Shown in pieces: positions 17,462-27,066 of a stretch of 64,000 nucleotides of DNA. The translations under genes were made by a program, and so were the position numbers. Numbering within the stretch: position 1 is the stretch's first letter; the number at the start of each line of letters is the position of its first letter. Origin of the DNA: Maritimibacter sp. (GTDB lineage: Bacteria; Pseudomonadota; Alphaproteobacteria; Rhodobacterales; Rhodobacteraceae); NCBI GenBank assembly GCA_017792445.1, contig CP051232.1:3818001-3882000 (forward strand). Reading direction: 5' to 3'. A model generated the notes under the pieces. It was not told the origin of the DNA and did not search any database. It saw only the letters and a program-made list of their open reading frames with translations.

Positions 17462-18352
17462 CTATTCGATGGGCGGAACGGCTTTCAGATAAGCCGCAAG
17501 CGCGGTGCGGTCCTCTTCCGGAAGCTGGGACAGATTGCTGACCACGTCGGCCATGTGACCGCCGGCGCTGTCGAACATCGGGGTGAAGCCCGAAGTGAAG
17601 TATTCCACCAGATCCGCCTCGGACCAGTCGAGCGCGCCGGGGGTGATGTTCGGGATGGTGCCGCGGCCGCTGGGGTTCGGCGCGCCGCCCAGCCACTCGG
17701 ATTTGTTCAGTCCGCCCAGTATGTTGCGCGAGGTGTGGCACTCGGCGCAGTGGCCCAGGGCCTCGGCGATATAGCGGCCTTGAGTGGTCGTCTCGTTCAG
17801 TCCGGCGGTCACGACATAGTCGTCGTTCTGGAACAGGAACTTCCACCCGCCCAGCGCGCGGCGGATGTTGAACGGAAAGCCGACCTCGTGCGGCTGGCTT
17901 GGCGTGTCGCTTGCGGGAAGCGTTTGCAGGAAGGCATGCAACGAGACGATGTCATCGGGCGTCGCGTGGACATAGGCGGTGTAGGGGAAGGCCGGGTAGT
18001 AATGGCTGCCTTCGGGCGAAACGCCGTTGTGCATCGCGTTGTAGAGATCCAGCGCGGACCAGTCGCCGATGCCCTGTTCGGGGTCGGGCGAGATATTGGG
18101 CGCGTAGAACGTACCGAAATCGCTTTCCAGCGGACGCCCGCCCGACAGGACCAGCTTGTCCTCGCCCGATGCTTCTTCGGGAGCATGGCACGAGGCGCAG
18201 CCGCCCGCGTAAAATACCCATTCGCCACGTTCGAGATCGGGTTCGATCCCGGCCAGAACCTCGGCGTCCGCCATGACGGGCCGTGTGACGTACCAGAAGA
18301 CGGCCGCCCCGATGACGATCAGGACGGCCAGGATGGAAAATATGCGGCCCAT
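17462..18352 (-). CDS. membrane-anchored diheme cytochrome c
   Basis: 296 residues. An N-terminal hydrophobic helix (~5-22) has no obvious cleavage site, so it is probably a membrane anchor. Two CXXCH haem sites: C52-A-S-C55-H56 and C202-A-E-C205-H206. The spacing and the NISPDPEQGIGDWS and NITPGALDWSEADL segments resemble cytochrome subunits of membrane dehydrogenases of the alcohol/gluconate type. It would pass electrons in the periplasm. It lies 22 bp after a monohaem cytochrome gene and is likely co-transcribed with it. Confidence 0.86.
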   Translation of the reverse strand: MGRIFSILAVLIVIGAAVFWYVTRPVMADAEVLAGIEPDLERGEWVFYAGGCASCHAPEEASGEDKLVLSGGRPLESDFGTFYAPNISPDPEQGIGDWSALDLYNAMHNGVSPEGSHYYPAFPYTAYVHATPDDIVSLHAFLQTLPASDTPSQPHEVGFPFNIRRALGGWKFLFQNDDYVVTAGLNETTTQGRYIAEALGHCAECHTSRNILGGLNKSEWLGGAPNPSGRGTIPNITPGALDWSEADLVEYFTSGFTPMFDSAGGHMADVVSNLSQLPEEDRTALAAYLKAVPPIE

Positions 18353-18374
18353 AAGGTGCCCCTGTGTTCAAACC

Positions 18375-18842
18375 TCAGTTGGTCTGACGATAGGTCTGAT
18401 GGCATCCGCCGCAAGCACCTCCGAGCGCGCCCATCGCACCCTGCACGCCTTCAAGCGAGCCCGCGGCGGCGGCCATCGCGTCGGCGGCCTCGGTCATCGC
18501 GGCGACCTTGGCGCCGATGTCCGATCCGCTTTCCCAGATCGCGGGCAGGGCCTTGGTGCCCTCGACCGAGTCCGCGTCGGACCCTTCCGGCCAATAGGCG
18601 GCCTGACTGATCGCGGCCAGCGCGGCAAGGTTGTCTGCGGCGGCCTGCGCGGCGTCGGCGTCGAACGCCACCTCGCCCTTGGCCATGTTCCCGAGGATGC
18701 CGAGGTTGAAGGCGTAAAGCTGCATGTGGGACTGCCGCGCCTTGATCGCGCCTTCGACGTTGGCGTGGCTGGCCGCGAAAACAGCGGTCGCGGCGAGTGT
18801 TGCTGCAATCCCGCCCAGCAAGGTGGCTCGCGTGAATGTCAT
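18375..18842 (-). CDS. cytochrome c556/c-prime family protein
   Basis: 155 residues: signal peptide (MTFTRATLLGGIAATLAATAVFA), then a four-helix-bundle type sequence with the haem-binding C144-G-G-C147-H148 near the C-terminus, the hallmark of the cytochrome c-prime/c556 family. M40 in the first helix (QSHMQLYAF) is a likely axial ligand, which favours the low-spin c556 type. GGAGAG lies upstream of the ATG at 18842. It shares its promoter region with the divergent LysR gene, a possible regulator. Confidence 0.86.
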   Translation of the reverse strand: MTFTRATLLGGIAATLAATAVFAASHANVEGAIKARQSHMQLYAFNLGILGNMAKGEVAFDADAAQAAADNLAALAAISQAAYWPEGSDADSVEGTKALPAIWESGSDIGAKVAAMTEAADAMAAAAGSLEGVQGAMGALGGACGGCHQTYRQTN

Positions 18843-18937
18843 TTCTGGCTCTCCCGTAAAAAGGTTTTGCTGTAAGAAAGGGTACCTGTGAAAAAATGAA
18901 ATGACAGTCGCTGTTTTCGCGGCGTCAATGTGAGGAA

Positions 18938-19780
18938 ATGCAGAGGGCAAACTGGGATGACCTGCGCTTCGTGCTGGCAGTGGCCGAGAACGGCTCTGTC
19001 GCGGCGGCGGCGCGGGTGCTGGGCGTGAACCACGCCACCGTGCTGCGCCGGATCGCGGCCTTCGAAGGCCGGCATGGCGGTGAAATCTTCGAGCGGACCG
19101 TGCGGGGCTATGCCGTGCCGCCCGAGCGCATGCGGCTGATCGAGGCGGCGCGCGATGTCGAGGCGGCGGTGCTGGCTGTCGACCGGCTGATCGAGGGGGC
19201 GCAGGCGCCGCTGTCCGGCGTGGTGCGCATCACCTCGACGGATACGCTGTGCAATACGCTGCTGCCGCGTGTTCTGGCGGATATCTCTGCGCAGGCGGTG
19301 GGGTTGCGGCTGGAACTGCAATGCTCGAACGCGCATCTCGACCTTGGCCGCATGCAATCCGACATCGCGGTGCGGCCCGCGTTGAACCTGCCCGAGGATC
19401 TTGCGGGCGTCTGCGCGGGTGATTTGTCGTTCGGGATATACGCCACGCCCGAAGGCGGCGAGCGCTGGGTCGCGCCCGCCCGTGTGCTGGCCCGCTCCGC
19501 CCCGGCGGAATGGGTGGCCGAGCATGTGCCCGCAAGCATGATCGCGGGCACGGCGGACAGTTTCGTCACGCTGCGCGAGATGGCCGCCACGGGCATGGGG
19601 CGCACGGTCTTGCCGGACGTACTGGGCCGTGACGATCCCCGGCTTGAACGGTTGGACGGTGTAATGCCCGAGATGTCGGTGCCCCTGTGGGTCGCGACCC
19701 ACGCGGACCTGACCGCCAGTCCCCGCATCGCCGTGGTGCGGGACCGGCTGGTCGAGGCGCTGGCGGCGGCTGGTCTTTGA
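18938..19780 (+). CDS. LysR-family transcriptional regulator
   Basis: 280 residues. The N-terminal winged helix-turn-helix (WDDLRFVLAVAENGSVAAAARVLGVNHATVLRRI, quoted in part as AAAARVLGVNHATVLRRI) is followed by a short effector domain (PLSGVVRITSTDTL onward). This HTH subtype, with NHATVLRRI, is common in Rhodobacterales. It is divergent from the two cytochrome c genes with 95 bp between, so it probably regulates them; the effector is unknown. It ends 10 bp before a small convergent gene. Confidence 0.88.
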   Translation: MQRANWDDLRFVLAVAENGSVAAAARVLGVNHATVLRRIAAFEGRHGGEIFERTVRGYAVPPERMRLIEAARDVEAAVLAVDRLIEGAQAPLSGVVRITSTDTLCNTLLPRVLADISAQAVGLRLELQCSNAHLDLGRMQSDIAVRPALNLPEDLAGVCAGDLSFGIYATPEGGERWVAPARVLARSAPAEWVAEHVPASMIAGTADSFVTLREMAATGMGRTVLPDVLGRDDPRLERLDGVMPEMSVPLWVATHADLTASPRIAVVRDRLVEALAAAGL

Positions 19781-19790
19781 CGGCTGTGCT

Positions 19791-19967
19791 CTAACGCACC
19801 ACGCGGTTGGGCGCGCGCGCCCGGTCCAGCGTCAGCCAGTCGGGCCAGCCGAAGACACGCTCGTAGGCATAAAGCAGCAGGCAAATCACGATGATCGCCG
19901 CGACCAGCTTGACCCGCCCCCACGAGGGCGGGTTCTGCGCCCATCGTTTTGCGCGAAGAAACCACAT
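19791..19967 (-). CDS. small single-pass membrane protein (58 aa)
   Basis: ATG at 19967, stop at 19791-19793. The sequence starts MWFLRAKRWAQNPPSWGRVK, then a hydrophobic helix (VAAIIVICLLLYAYERVFGW), then WLTLDRARAPNRVVR. The positive N-terminus, one helix and conserved-looking aromatic residues are typical of alphaproteobacterial inner-membrane microproteins. It converges on the LysR gene. No function is recognised. Confidence 0.6.
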   Translation of the reverse strand: MWFLRAKRWAQNPPSWGRVKLVAAIIVICLLLYAYERVFGWPDWLTLDRARAPNRVVR

Positions 19968-20063
19968 CGGCGCTACAGTCCCGGCCCGAGGCGGATTGAC
20001 GCCTTAACGCGGTTCACTAAGCTGCGACCGAGTTCATTCGATCCATTGTCAGAGCCATTCATC

Positions 20064-20981
20064 ATGCTTCGTACCGTTTTCCTGCCCGCCGCCGTCTGCG
20101 CCGCCATCTGTCTTGCCGGTCTCGCGGCCCATGCCCAGCCCACCGAGGACGAGATCGCCGCCGCGCGGCTGACCTATATCGACGGCGATCACGCCGCCGC
20201 GCTCGAGGTGCTGATGCCCGCCGCCGAGGCGGGCGACGCCAACGCTCAGAACATTGTGGCCGATGCCTATGACAAGGGCAACGGATTGGCGCAGGACACC
20301 GAAAAGGCTTTGGAATGGTGGGAGAAATCGGCGGCGCAGGATTTTGAGCGCGCGCTGCACAACCTCGGCCAGCACTATGCGTCGTCAGACCCGGTCAAGT
20401 CGGCGTCCTACTATGAACGCGCCGTTGCCCTTGGCTATGATCATTCGATGGTGAACCTGGGTCGGCTGTACGAGAAAGGCCAGCTTGGCGAGGGCCCGGA
20501 TCTGGAGCGTGCGGCGGAGCTTTACGAACAGGCGGTCGACCTTGGAAACGCGCTTGCCATGAACAACCTCGGCCGGCTCTACGTGATCGAGGATGGGCTG
20601 GGGCAGGACTATCCCTATGCGCTTGACCTGTTCTATTCCGCCGCCGAGGCGGGCAGCGTGCGCGGGCTGTCGAACCTTGGCGCCATGTACGCGAACGGCT
20701 ACGGCGTGACCTACGACCCGATGGCGGCCATTGCGCTGTACCGCATGGCGGCCGAGCAGGGAAATTCGCAGGCCGCGGTCAATCTGGCCTACTGGCTGAT
20801 CGAATGGGACTTTGGCTGGACCAACCCCGCCGAGGGCTGGGCGTGGTGCCAGATCGGGATCGAGCAGGCCGAGCCCGACGACCTTGCGGGCTACGAGGCC
20901 GACTGCGCGTATCTGGCGGATTTCGTAGACGAGGCGGCGATGGCCGCGGCGGAAGAGATCAAGCCGGGTCTTCTCCGGTAA
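20064..20981 (+). CDS. secreted Sel1-repeat protein
   Basis: 305 residues: signal peptide ([24 protein letters not shown]) then about six Sel1-like tetratricopeptide-type repeats (for example [37 protein letters not shown] and [20 protein letters not shown]). Such alpha-solenoids mediate protein-protein contacts in the periplasm or outer membrane. The ATG at 20064 is preferred to a TTG at 20046 because the signal peptide follows it directly. Its last 23 bp overlap the end of the convergent hpt gene. Confidence 0.85.
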   Translation: MLRTVFLPAAVCAAICLAGLAAHAQPTEDEIAAARLTYIDGDHAAALEVLMPAAEAGDANAQNIVADAYDKGNGLAQDTEKALEWWEKSAAQDFERALHNLGQHYASSDPVKSASYYERAVALGYDHSMVNLGRLYEKGQLGEGPDLERAAELYEQAVDLGNALAMNNLGRLYVIEDGLGQDYPYALDLFYSAAEAGSVRGLSNLGAMYANGYGVTYDPMAAIALYRMAAEQGNSQAAVNLAYWLIEWDFGWTNPAEGWAWCQIGIEQAEPDDLAGYEADCAYLADFVDEAAMAAAEEIKPGLLR

Positions 20982-21510
20982 ACCGCACCTTGCCGATGAA
21001 GGGCAGGTTCCGGTTCCGCTGGCCATAGTCGATACCGTAGCCGACGACGAACTCGTCGGGGATCTCGAAGCCGGTCCAACTTGCCTTGATGTCCACCTCG
21101 CGGCGCGAGGGCTTGTCGAGAAGTGCAATGGTTTCAAGACGTTTCGGCTCGCGGCTTTGCAGCAGCTTCAACACGTGCGACAGGGTGAACCCGGTGTCCA
21201 CGATGTCCTCGACCACAAGCACGTCGCGGCCCGCGATCTCGCCGCGCAGGTCTTTCAGGATGCGCACCTCGCGGCTGGATTCCATCGAGTCGCCATAGGA
21301 CGAGGCTTCGAGGAAATCGACTTCGACCGGCAGGTCGATCTCGCGCACGAGGTCGGCGATGAACACGAACGACCCGCGCAGCAGCCCCACAACCACGAGC
21401 TTCTCGGTGTCCTTGAACCGCTCCTGGATCTCGCGGGCGAGCGTCTCGATGCGCGCGGCGATGGCCTTGGCCGAGATCATCGTATCGACCACGTAGTCGG
21501 GCTGAGACAT
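20959..21510 (-). CDS. hpt: hypoxanthine phosphoribosyltransferase
   Basis: 183 residues, usual length. The PRPP-binding motif is [18 protein letters not shown] (the acidic E-D pair followed by the DTG loop), with [16 protein letters not shown] in the N-terminal half and a C-terminal [20 protein letters not shown] hood segment. It converts hypoxanthine or guanine plus PRPP to IMP or GMP in purine salvage. ATG at 21510 with a GGGG-rich upstream. It overlaps the convergent Sel1 gene by 23 bp at the 3' end. Confidence 0.93.
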   Translation of the reverse strand: MSQPDYVVDTMISAKAIAARIETLAREIQERFKDTEKLVVVGLLRGSFVFIADLVREIDLPVEVDFLEASSYGDSMESSREVRILKDLRGEIAGRDVLVVEDIVDTGFTLSHVLKLLQSREPKRLETIALLDKPSRREVDIKASWTGFEIPDEFVVGYGIDYGQRNRNLPFIGKVRFTGEDPA

Positions 21511-21582
21511 GTAACCCCCTTGATTTCCCCGGCCGCGACCATACGACAAGACCCTGACACCTGAAAGCAGACACACGGCCAC

Positions 21583-22029
21583 ATGACCACGCATTCCGAT
21601 ACCCGCACGCTGCCCTATGACGCCCGCCAGATGTACGACCTTGTGGCGGATGTAGAGAAATATCCCGAATTCCTGCCTTGGTGCGCCGCCGCGCGGGTGC
21701 GCAAGGTGGTGCCCGCCGAGTACGGCAAGCTGATGGAGGCGGATCTGGTGATCTCGTTCAAGGTGTTCCGCGAGCGGTTCGGCAGCCGGGTGGAACTGCA
21801 CGAGAATGACCTGAAGATCGTCACGGAATACATTGACGGGCCTTTCAAATATCTGAAATCGACCTGGAGCTTCCGGGACCTTGAAGACGGCGGCTGCGAA
21901 GTGTCGTTCTTCGTGGATTTCGAGTTCAGGAACTTCGTCCTGCAGAAAGCCATCGGGCTGGTCTTCAACGAGGCGATGGCCCGCATCGTCGCCGCCTTCG
22001 AGACCCGCGCGCGCACGCTTTACGGCTGA
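21583..22029 (+). CDS. COQ10/RatA-like START-domain protein
   Basis: 148 residues with the START/polyketide-cyclase fold typical of the COQ10 family: [23 protein letters not shown] at the N-terminus and [12 protein letters not shown] in the middle. Mitochondrial COQ10 binds ubiquinone and aids respiration. The bacterial relative RatA was reported to affect 70S ribosome assembly in E. coli. For an alphaproteobacterium the quinone-binding role is likelier. It is divergent from hpt. Confidence 0.85.
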   Translation: MTTHSDTRTLPYDARQMYDLVADVEKYPEFLPWCAAARVRKVVPAEYGKLMEADLVISFKVFRERFGSRVELHENDLKIVTEYIDGPFKYLKSTWSFRDLEDGGCEVSFFVDFEFRNFVLQKAIGLVFNEAMARIVAAFETRARTLYG

Positions 22030-22114
22030 GGCCGCGGATTTCCCGGCGGCGGGAACCCTATCTTTACGAATTGCGGCAATAGCTTCCCCGACCGACGCGC
22101 CGAGGAGATTGCCG

Positions 22115-23443
22115 ATGCATACCGACGACCTGGTGGAGTTCGTCAGAAACGCGCAACCGCTGGACGGGGACCGCGCGATGATGCGGCTTTCGTTGTTCGA
22201 CTGGGCGATCTGCGGGTTCGCGGGGCGCGAGGCGATGGTGGCGCAACTGGTCGGCAACATGGTCGCGGCGGATGGTGGCGCGCCACAGGCCAGCCTGTTC
22301 GGCAGCTCGCGGCAGCTGCCGGCGCGGTCGGCGGCTTTCTACAACGGCACGGCGGCGCATGCGCTGGAACTGGACGACGCACACTATGCCTATCAGGGGC
22401 ACCCCTCGGCCGCGGTAATCCCGGCGGCGCTGGCGGTGTCGGAACGCAGCGGCGCTGACGGGGCCACCTTTCTGGACGCCTGCCTGCTGGGCACCGAACT
22501 GGCGGTGCGGCTGGGCGTCTGGCTGGGACGCGGCCCGACAGAGGCCGGTTTCGACCTGACCGCGATCACCGGCGGCATCGGTGGCGCGGCGGCGGCGGCG
22601 CGGATCATGAACCTCGATGACGAAAAATACCGACAGGCCCTGAACCTTGCCGCCAGCCGCGCGGCCGGGCTGGGCTGCCAAAGCGGCACGATGGCCAAGG
22701 CGATGCAGGTTGGCGCGGCGGCTGCGGCGGGCGTCGAATGCGCGACGCTGGCCGGGCTGGGGATGAGCGCGGCGCCCAGCGCGCTGGTGGGCGACGGTGA
22801 TTTCTGCGCGACGCTAGGCGGCGACAACGACCAGGGGGCGTGGAAGGGCTTTGGGACGGAATGGTTCTTCGACGGCGTGTCGCACCGGTTCCACGCCTGC
22901 GCACACGGCGCTCAGGCGATGATCGAAGCGCTGGAAACCCTTGGCCCACGGCTGGCTGGCGCCACGATCGAGGCGGTGGAAGTCGCGCTGAACCCCCGCT
23001 GGGTACTGCGCGACGCGCTGGCCGCGCCGCAGGACGGGCTTCAGGCCAAGTACAGCCTGCCGCATATCGCGGCGATGGTGCTGGACGGGGTCGACACGCG
23101 CGAGCTGGACAGTTTTTCGGATGCGGCCTCCGCATCGGCGACGGTGGCAGAGCTGCGCAAGCTGGTGACGATCCGCCCCGACGACTCCATCGCGATGCCG
23201 TCGGCGCAGATCAGCGTCAGCCTGTCGGGCGGGCGGACGATACAGGCGGTCAGCGATCTGGATCAGGCGATCCCGATGCAGGACCGCGCCACCAAGCTGC
23301 GTGGCAAGGCGCGAGCGCTGCTGGGCGACGCGATCCTGCAACCGTTCTGGACCGCGATCACCACCGGTCAGGCGCCCGAGATGCGCGCCTTCTGCCGCTG
23401 CATGGTCGGCCGCTTCCCGACCCCCGCCGCGACCCCGATGTAG
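22115..23443 (+). CDS. MmgE/PrpD family protein
   Basis: 442 residues. The family contains 2-methylcitrate dehydratase (PrpD) and cis-aconitate decarboxylase. Seen are the family's all-helical N-terminal domain ([17 protein letters not shown], then [16 protein letters not shown]) and the [16 protein letters not shown] segment. The adjacent genes are not methylcitrate-cycle genes, so the substrate is open. The ATG at 22115 has GAGGAGA eight bases before; reading further upstream is not supported. A GC-rich repeat tract begins ~40 bp after the stop. Confidence 0.85.
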   Translation: MHTDDLVEFVRNAQPLDGDRAMMRLSLFDWAICGFAGREAMVAQLVGNMVAADGGAPQASLFGSSRQLPARSAAFYNGTAAHALELDDAHYAYQGHPSAAVIPAALAVSERSGADGATFLDACLLGTELAVRLGVWLGRGPTEAGFDLTAITGGIGGAAAAARIMNLDDEKYRQALNLAASRAAGLGCQSGTMAKAMQVGAAAAAGVECATLAGLGMSAAPSALVGDGDFCATLGGDNDQGAWKGFGTEWFFDGVSHRFHACAHGAQAMIEALETLGPRLAGATIEAVEVALNPRWVLRDALAAPQDGLQAKYSLPHIAAMVLDGVDTRELDSFSDAASASATVAELRKLVTIRPDDSIAMPSAQISVSLSGGRTIQAVSDLDQAIPMQDRATKLRGKARALLGDAILQPFWTAITTGQAPEMRAFCRCMVGRFPTPAATPM

Positions 23444-23483
23444 CGGCGCGGGCCGGGGCTGGCGCTATCCGGTGGCTGCCCAT

Positions 23484-23730
23484 GGCGCGGTGTGTACGGT
23501 TGCACGGCTTGGCGCACTTTATGCGCGTGCGCGGCAGAGCGCAGCGCGGTGCGTTCCGGAGCGCGGCAGGGCGCGGTGTGTACGGTTGCGCGGCCGGGCG
23601 CGTGGCGTGCCGGGGCAGCGGCATGGCGCGGCTTGTGACGGGGCGCGTCGGGGCGCGGTGCGTGCCGGAGCGCGGTTCGCGGCATGGCGCGGTTCGTGCC
23701 GGGACAGCGGACCGGGCACTATCCAGCCTT
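23484..23730. repeat. degenerate GC-rich repeat tract
   Basis: No gene is supported between 23444 and 23765. The tract is built of variants of GGCGCGG and GTGCCGG. GGCGCGGTGTGTACGGTTGC occurs twice exactly (23484-23503 and 23570-23589), and a 23-bp unit at 23544-23566 recurs with one mismatch at 23653-23675. Further copies of ATGGCGCGG lie near 23620 and 23683. All frames give only Arg/Ala/Pro-rich text, so it is treated as non-coding. Confidence 0.7.
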
Positions 23731-23765
23731 GCGCTGACGTTGACTATGCCTCCGTCAACACCTTC

Positions 23766-24251
23766 CTACCGCGCCGACGCCCGCAGGGCCGCAATCATCA
23801 GGTCCAGCGCGAAGTCCACGCTGGCCGCGCGTACCGCCGCTCGGCCCAGTGCTCCGAACTCGACTGTCTGGGTCTGAACCGCCAGCCCCGTCTGGGCGAG
23901 GCCGAAGCAGACGCGCCCCTCTGGCTTGTGCTCGGACCCGCCGGGCCCGGCGATGCCGGTGACCGAAACGGCCAGCGTCGCCTCGGACCGCCAAAGCGCG
24001 CCATGCGCCATCTCGCGGGCGACCGCCTCGCTGACCGCGCCGTGGGCGGTCAGGGTTTCCTGTTGCACGCCCAGCATCCCCCGCTTGGCGGCATTGGAAT
24101 AGGTGACATAGCCCCGGTCGAACACGTCGGACGATCCGGCGATGTCGGTGATCGCGCCGGCGATCAGACCGCCGGTGCAGCTTTCGGCGGTGGCGATCAT
24201 CGCCCCCGCCTCGCGCGCCATGGTCAGAAGGGTTTCGGCGCGGCTGCCCAT
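23766..24251 (-). CDS. pncC: nicotinamide-nucleotide amidase (CinA C-terminal family)
   Basis: 161 residues, the stand-alone CinA C-terminal domain. Motifs are [20 protein letters not shown] with the conserved Ser, [11 protein letters not shown], and [19 protein letters not shown]. The enzyme deamidates nicotinamide mononucleotide to nicotinate mononucleotide in NAD recycling. The ATG at 24251 is chosen to give MGSRAETLL; longer readings overlap pgpA. It follows pgpA by one base in the ispDF-pgpA-pncC unit. Confidence 0.9.
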   Translation of the reverse strand: MGSRAETLLTMAREAGAMIATAESCTGGLIAGAITDIAGSSDVFDRGYVTYSNAAKRGMLGVQQETLTAHGAVSEAVAREMAHGALWRSEATLAVSVTGIAGPGGSEHKPEGRVCFGLAQTGLAVQTQTVEFGALGRAAVRAASVDFALDLMIAALRASAR

Positions 24252-24252
24252 G

Positions 24253-24747
24253 CTACATCCCCAGCAGTCCATGCGAGATGCCCGCCGCGACCGCGACGCA
24301 GATCGCCGCGAACACGCCCGCGATGACATCGTCCAGCATCACCCCCAGCGCGTCGCCGCGCCGGTCGGCCCAGCCCACCGGACCGGGTTTCCAGATGTCG
24401 AACAGGCGGAACATGATGAAAGCGCCGACCCAGCCCGGCCACGGGAACACCCACGCGCCGACATCCGCATGCCACAGCCCGGCCGACAGCGGCCACAACG
24501 CCAGCCAGATCCCCGCCACCTCGTCGATGACGATCTCGGAGGGATCGTGGTCGTCGCTGCCGCGCGTCGCCTCGGCGGTGGCCCACCAGCCGACCACGAA
24601 AACCAGCACCGTCGCCGCCGCGAACAGGGGAAAGCCGCCCAGACCGTGCAGCACCCACGCCACCGGGATCGCCGCCGCCGAGCCCCACGTGCCCGGCGCC
24701 CACGGCAGAAGGCCAACGCCGAAGAATGTCGCGATTGCCCGGCTCAT
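24253..24747 (-). CDS. pgpA: phosphatidylglycerophosphatase A
   Basis: 164 residues with four membrane segments. Family motifs are [40 protein letters not shown] and [17 protein letters not shown], with the acidic residues needed for metal-dependent dephosphorylation of phosphatidylglycerophosphate. It acts in the inner membrane in phosphatidylglycerol synthesis. Its ATG overlaps the ispDF stop by four bases (ATGA), which indicates translational coupling. Confidence 0.92.
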   Translation of the reverse strand: MSRAIATFFGVGLLPWAPGTWGSAAAIPVAWVLHGLGGFPLFAAATVLVFVVGWWATAEATRGSDDHDPSEIVIDEVAGIWLALWPLSAGLWHADVGAWVFPWPGWVGAFIMFRLFDIWKPGPVGWADRRGDALGVMLDDVIAGVFAAICVAVAAGISHGLLGM

Positions 24748-25880
24748 GCGCCACCTGTCAGCAACGTGGTCGCCATGGCGGCGATGCCTTCCTCGCGGCC
24801 CGTGAAGCCCAGCCGCTCGCTGGTGGTCGCCTTGATCGACACGCGCCCCGGCTCGATCCCGAGGATCGAGGCGATCTTGCGCGCCATCGCGGCGGCATGC
24901 GGTCCGATCTTCGGGCGCTCGCAGATCAGCGTCAGGTCGATGTTCGAGATCGCATAGCCATGCGCCGTCGCCAGTTCGCCAGCATGGCGCAGGAAAATGG
25001 CGCTGTCGGCGCCCTTCCACTGGTTGTCGCTGGGCGGGAAATGCTGGCCGATGTCGCCCATCGCAAGCGCGCCATAGATCGCGTCGGTGATCGCGTGCAT
25101 GCCGACATCGGCGTCGGAATGCCCCTTCAGTTCGTGGGTATGCGGGACCTCGATCCCGCACAGGATCACGCGGTCGCCGTTGCCGAACCGGTGAACGTCG
25201 AACCCGTTGCCGACCCTGATGTCCATGTTTGCTCCAAGAAAGGCTTCCGCGCGCTGGAAATCCGTCGCGCGGGTCAATTTCAGGTTCCGTTCCTCGCCGG
25301 GGACCATGACGACCTCTATCCCGGCGGCGCGGGCCACCTCGACGTCATCGGCGGCGGTCCCGCCGAACGAGGTATGCGCGGCGAGGATCGCGTCAAAGGC
25401 AAACCCCTGCGGCGTCTGCGCGCGGTAAAGTCCGCTGCGGTCCTGTAGGCCGGTGACCACGCCCTCGGCTCCGCGCCACAGCGCGTCGCTGACTTCAAGC
25501 GCGGGGGCGGCGCCTTGGGCGTCTTTCAGGGCGGTCAGCACGTCCGAGATGATGCGCTGGCTGACCAGCGGGCGGGCGGCGTCGTGAATCAGCACAGTGG
25601 CGCAATCGGCGTCCGACAGCGCCTGAAGCCCCGCGCGAACCGAGTCGCTGCGCGACTCGCCGCCCGCGACCGAGGTAACGTCGGGGAACTCGGGCGCGCG
25701 GTGCATTTCCTGTGGGTGCAGCACCAGAACGATACGGTCAACACCCGCTGCGGCGCGGAAGGCATCGAGCGTCCAGTCGATGACACGTCGCCCGGCAAGT
25801 GATTGCCATTGCTTTGCAATGTCCCCTCCGGCGCGGGTGCCCCGTCCGGCGGCGACGATGATGGCGGCTGTGACTGTCAT
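24744..25880 (-). CDS. ispDF: bifunctional MEP cytidylyltransferase / MEcPP synthase
   Basis: 378 residues: an N-terminal IspD domain with [19 protein letters not shown] (CTP-binding, ~6-24) and a C-terminal IspF domain from ~220 with the metal site in GFDVHRFG and [13 protein letters not shown]. It carries out two non-adjacent steps of the MEP isoprenoid pathway; the intermediate kinase IspE must be elsewhere. The fused form is usual in alphaproteobacteria. It is divergent from dusB across ~190 bp that is unusually A+T-rich for this window. Confidence 0.94.
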   Translation of the reverse strand: MTVTAAIIVAAGRGTRAGGDIAKQWQSLAGRRVIDWTLDAFRAAAGVDRIVLVLHPQEMHRAPEFPDVTSVAGGESRSDSVRAGLQALSDADCATVLIHDAARPLVSQRIISDVLTALKDAQGAAPALEVSDALWRGAEGVVTGLQDRSGLYRAQTPQGFAFDAILAAHTSFGGTAADDVEVARAAGIEVVMVPGEERNLKLTRATDFQRAEAFLGANMDIRVGNGFDVHRFGNGDRVILCGIEVPHTHELKGHSDADVGMHAITDAIYGALAMGDIGQHFPPSDNQWKGADSAIFLRHAGELATAHGYAISNIDLTLICERPKIGPHAAAMARKIASILGIEPGRVSIKATTSERLGFTGREEGIAAMATTLLTGGA

Positions 25881-26067
25881 GCGCTCCTCGATGCGGCCCC
25901 GAACTGTCTATTGCCAGTCTGCCGGGGTGACAATGGAGGACATTTTGCAGGCCGATGTGATTAAAAAATAGTCATATAGTGAATTGAATGCAGCAATGCG
26001 CGCGTAGGAATTGTAATCGAAGCGCTTGCAGAATAGCTACCAAACCAACCGCACAAGGAATAGGCAA

Positions 26068-27066
26068 TTGACCATTCGATTGGCGACAGTACCCATAGAC
26101 CCTCCGGTCCTGCTGGCTCCGATGGCCGGTATCACCGATCTGCCGTTCCGGCGGATCGTGGCCGGATTCGGTGCGGGGCTGGTGGTGTCCGAGATGGTTG
26201 CCAGCCAAGAGATGGTGCAGGCGAAGCCCGGCGTGCGCGAGAAGGCAGAGCTAGGGTTCGGCGAGCAGGCCACCGCGGTGCAGCTTGCCGGGCGCGAGGC
26301 GCACTGGATGGCCGAAGCCGCGCGCATGGTCGAAGCCAACGGCGCGCGCATCATCGACATCAACATGGGCTGCCCCGCCAAGAAGGTGACCAGCGCTTCG
26401 GGGGCAGGGGCGTCCGGCTCGGCCCTGATGAAGGATCTCGACCACGCGCTGACCCTGATCGAGGCGGTGGTAGACGCGGTCGACGTGCCGGTGACGCTGA
26501 AGACGCGGCTGGGCTGGGACGACGACATGCGAAATGCCGCCGAGCTGGCCCGTCGCGCCGAAGCCGCGGGCGTGCAGATGATCACGATCCACGGTCGCAC
26601 GCGCTGCCAGTTCTACAAGGGCTCTGCCGACTGGGCTGCGATCCGGGGCGTGGCCGATGCCGTTTCGGTTCCGGTGATCGCCAACGGTGATATTCTTGGC
26701 TCTGACGATGCGCGCCGTGCGCTGTCGCTGTCGGGCGCTGCCGGAGTGATGATCGGCCGGGGCGCGCAGGGCCGTCCGTGGGTTCTGGCCGAGGTCGCCG
26801 CCGCCGTGTTCGGCGGCCCGCGTCCGGACGTGCCCGAGGGGGCCGCGCTGGCCGATCTCGTGGCTGAACATTTCGAGGCGTCGCTGTCGTTCTACGGCGT
26901 GGCGCTGGGGCAGAAAGTCGTGCGCAAGCACCTTGGCTGGTACATGGACACCGCACGCACCCCCGCCGGGCTGCGCCGCGAGGTGCTGACCGCCAGCGAC
27001 GCGGCGCAGGTGCGCCGGCTTCTGCCCATGGCTTTCGATGCCTGCGAGGAGGCCGCCGCAGCATGA
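26068..27066 (+). CDS. dusB: tRNA-dihydrouridine synthase B
   Basis: About 332 residues, FMN-dependent TIM-barrel enzyme reducing uridine in the tRNA D-loop. Motifs are [27 protein letters not shown] (catalytic Cys), [14 protein letters not shown] and VIANGDI. No ATG fits. TTG at 26068 has AAGGA eight bases upstream and gives a family-like N-terminus; an upstream TTG at 26026 lacks one. It heads dusB-ntrB-ntrC, long known in Rhodobacter as nifR3-ntrBC, and overlaps ntrB by four bases. Confidence 0.9.
   Translation: MTIRLATVPIDPPVLLAPMAGITDLPFRRIVAGFGAGLVVSEMVASQEMVQAKPGVREKAELGFGEQATAVQLAGREAHWMAEAARMVEANGARIIDINMGCPAKKVTSASGAGASGSALMKDLDHALTLIEAVVDAVDVPVTLKTRLGWDDDMRNAAELARRAEAAGVQMITIHGRTRCQFYKGSADWAAIRGVADAVSVPVIANGDILGSDDARRALSLSGAAGVMIGRGAQGRPWVLAEVAAAVFGGPRPDVPEGAALADLVAEHFEASLSFYGVALGQKVVRKHLGWYMDTARTPAGLRREVLTASDAAQVRRLLPMAFDACEEAAAA

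Noticed and set aside
23444-23765. CRISPR-like array in the repeat tract
   Set aside because: Repeat units vary in length and sequence, overlap each other and lack uniform spacers; no cas genes are nearby.
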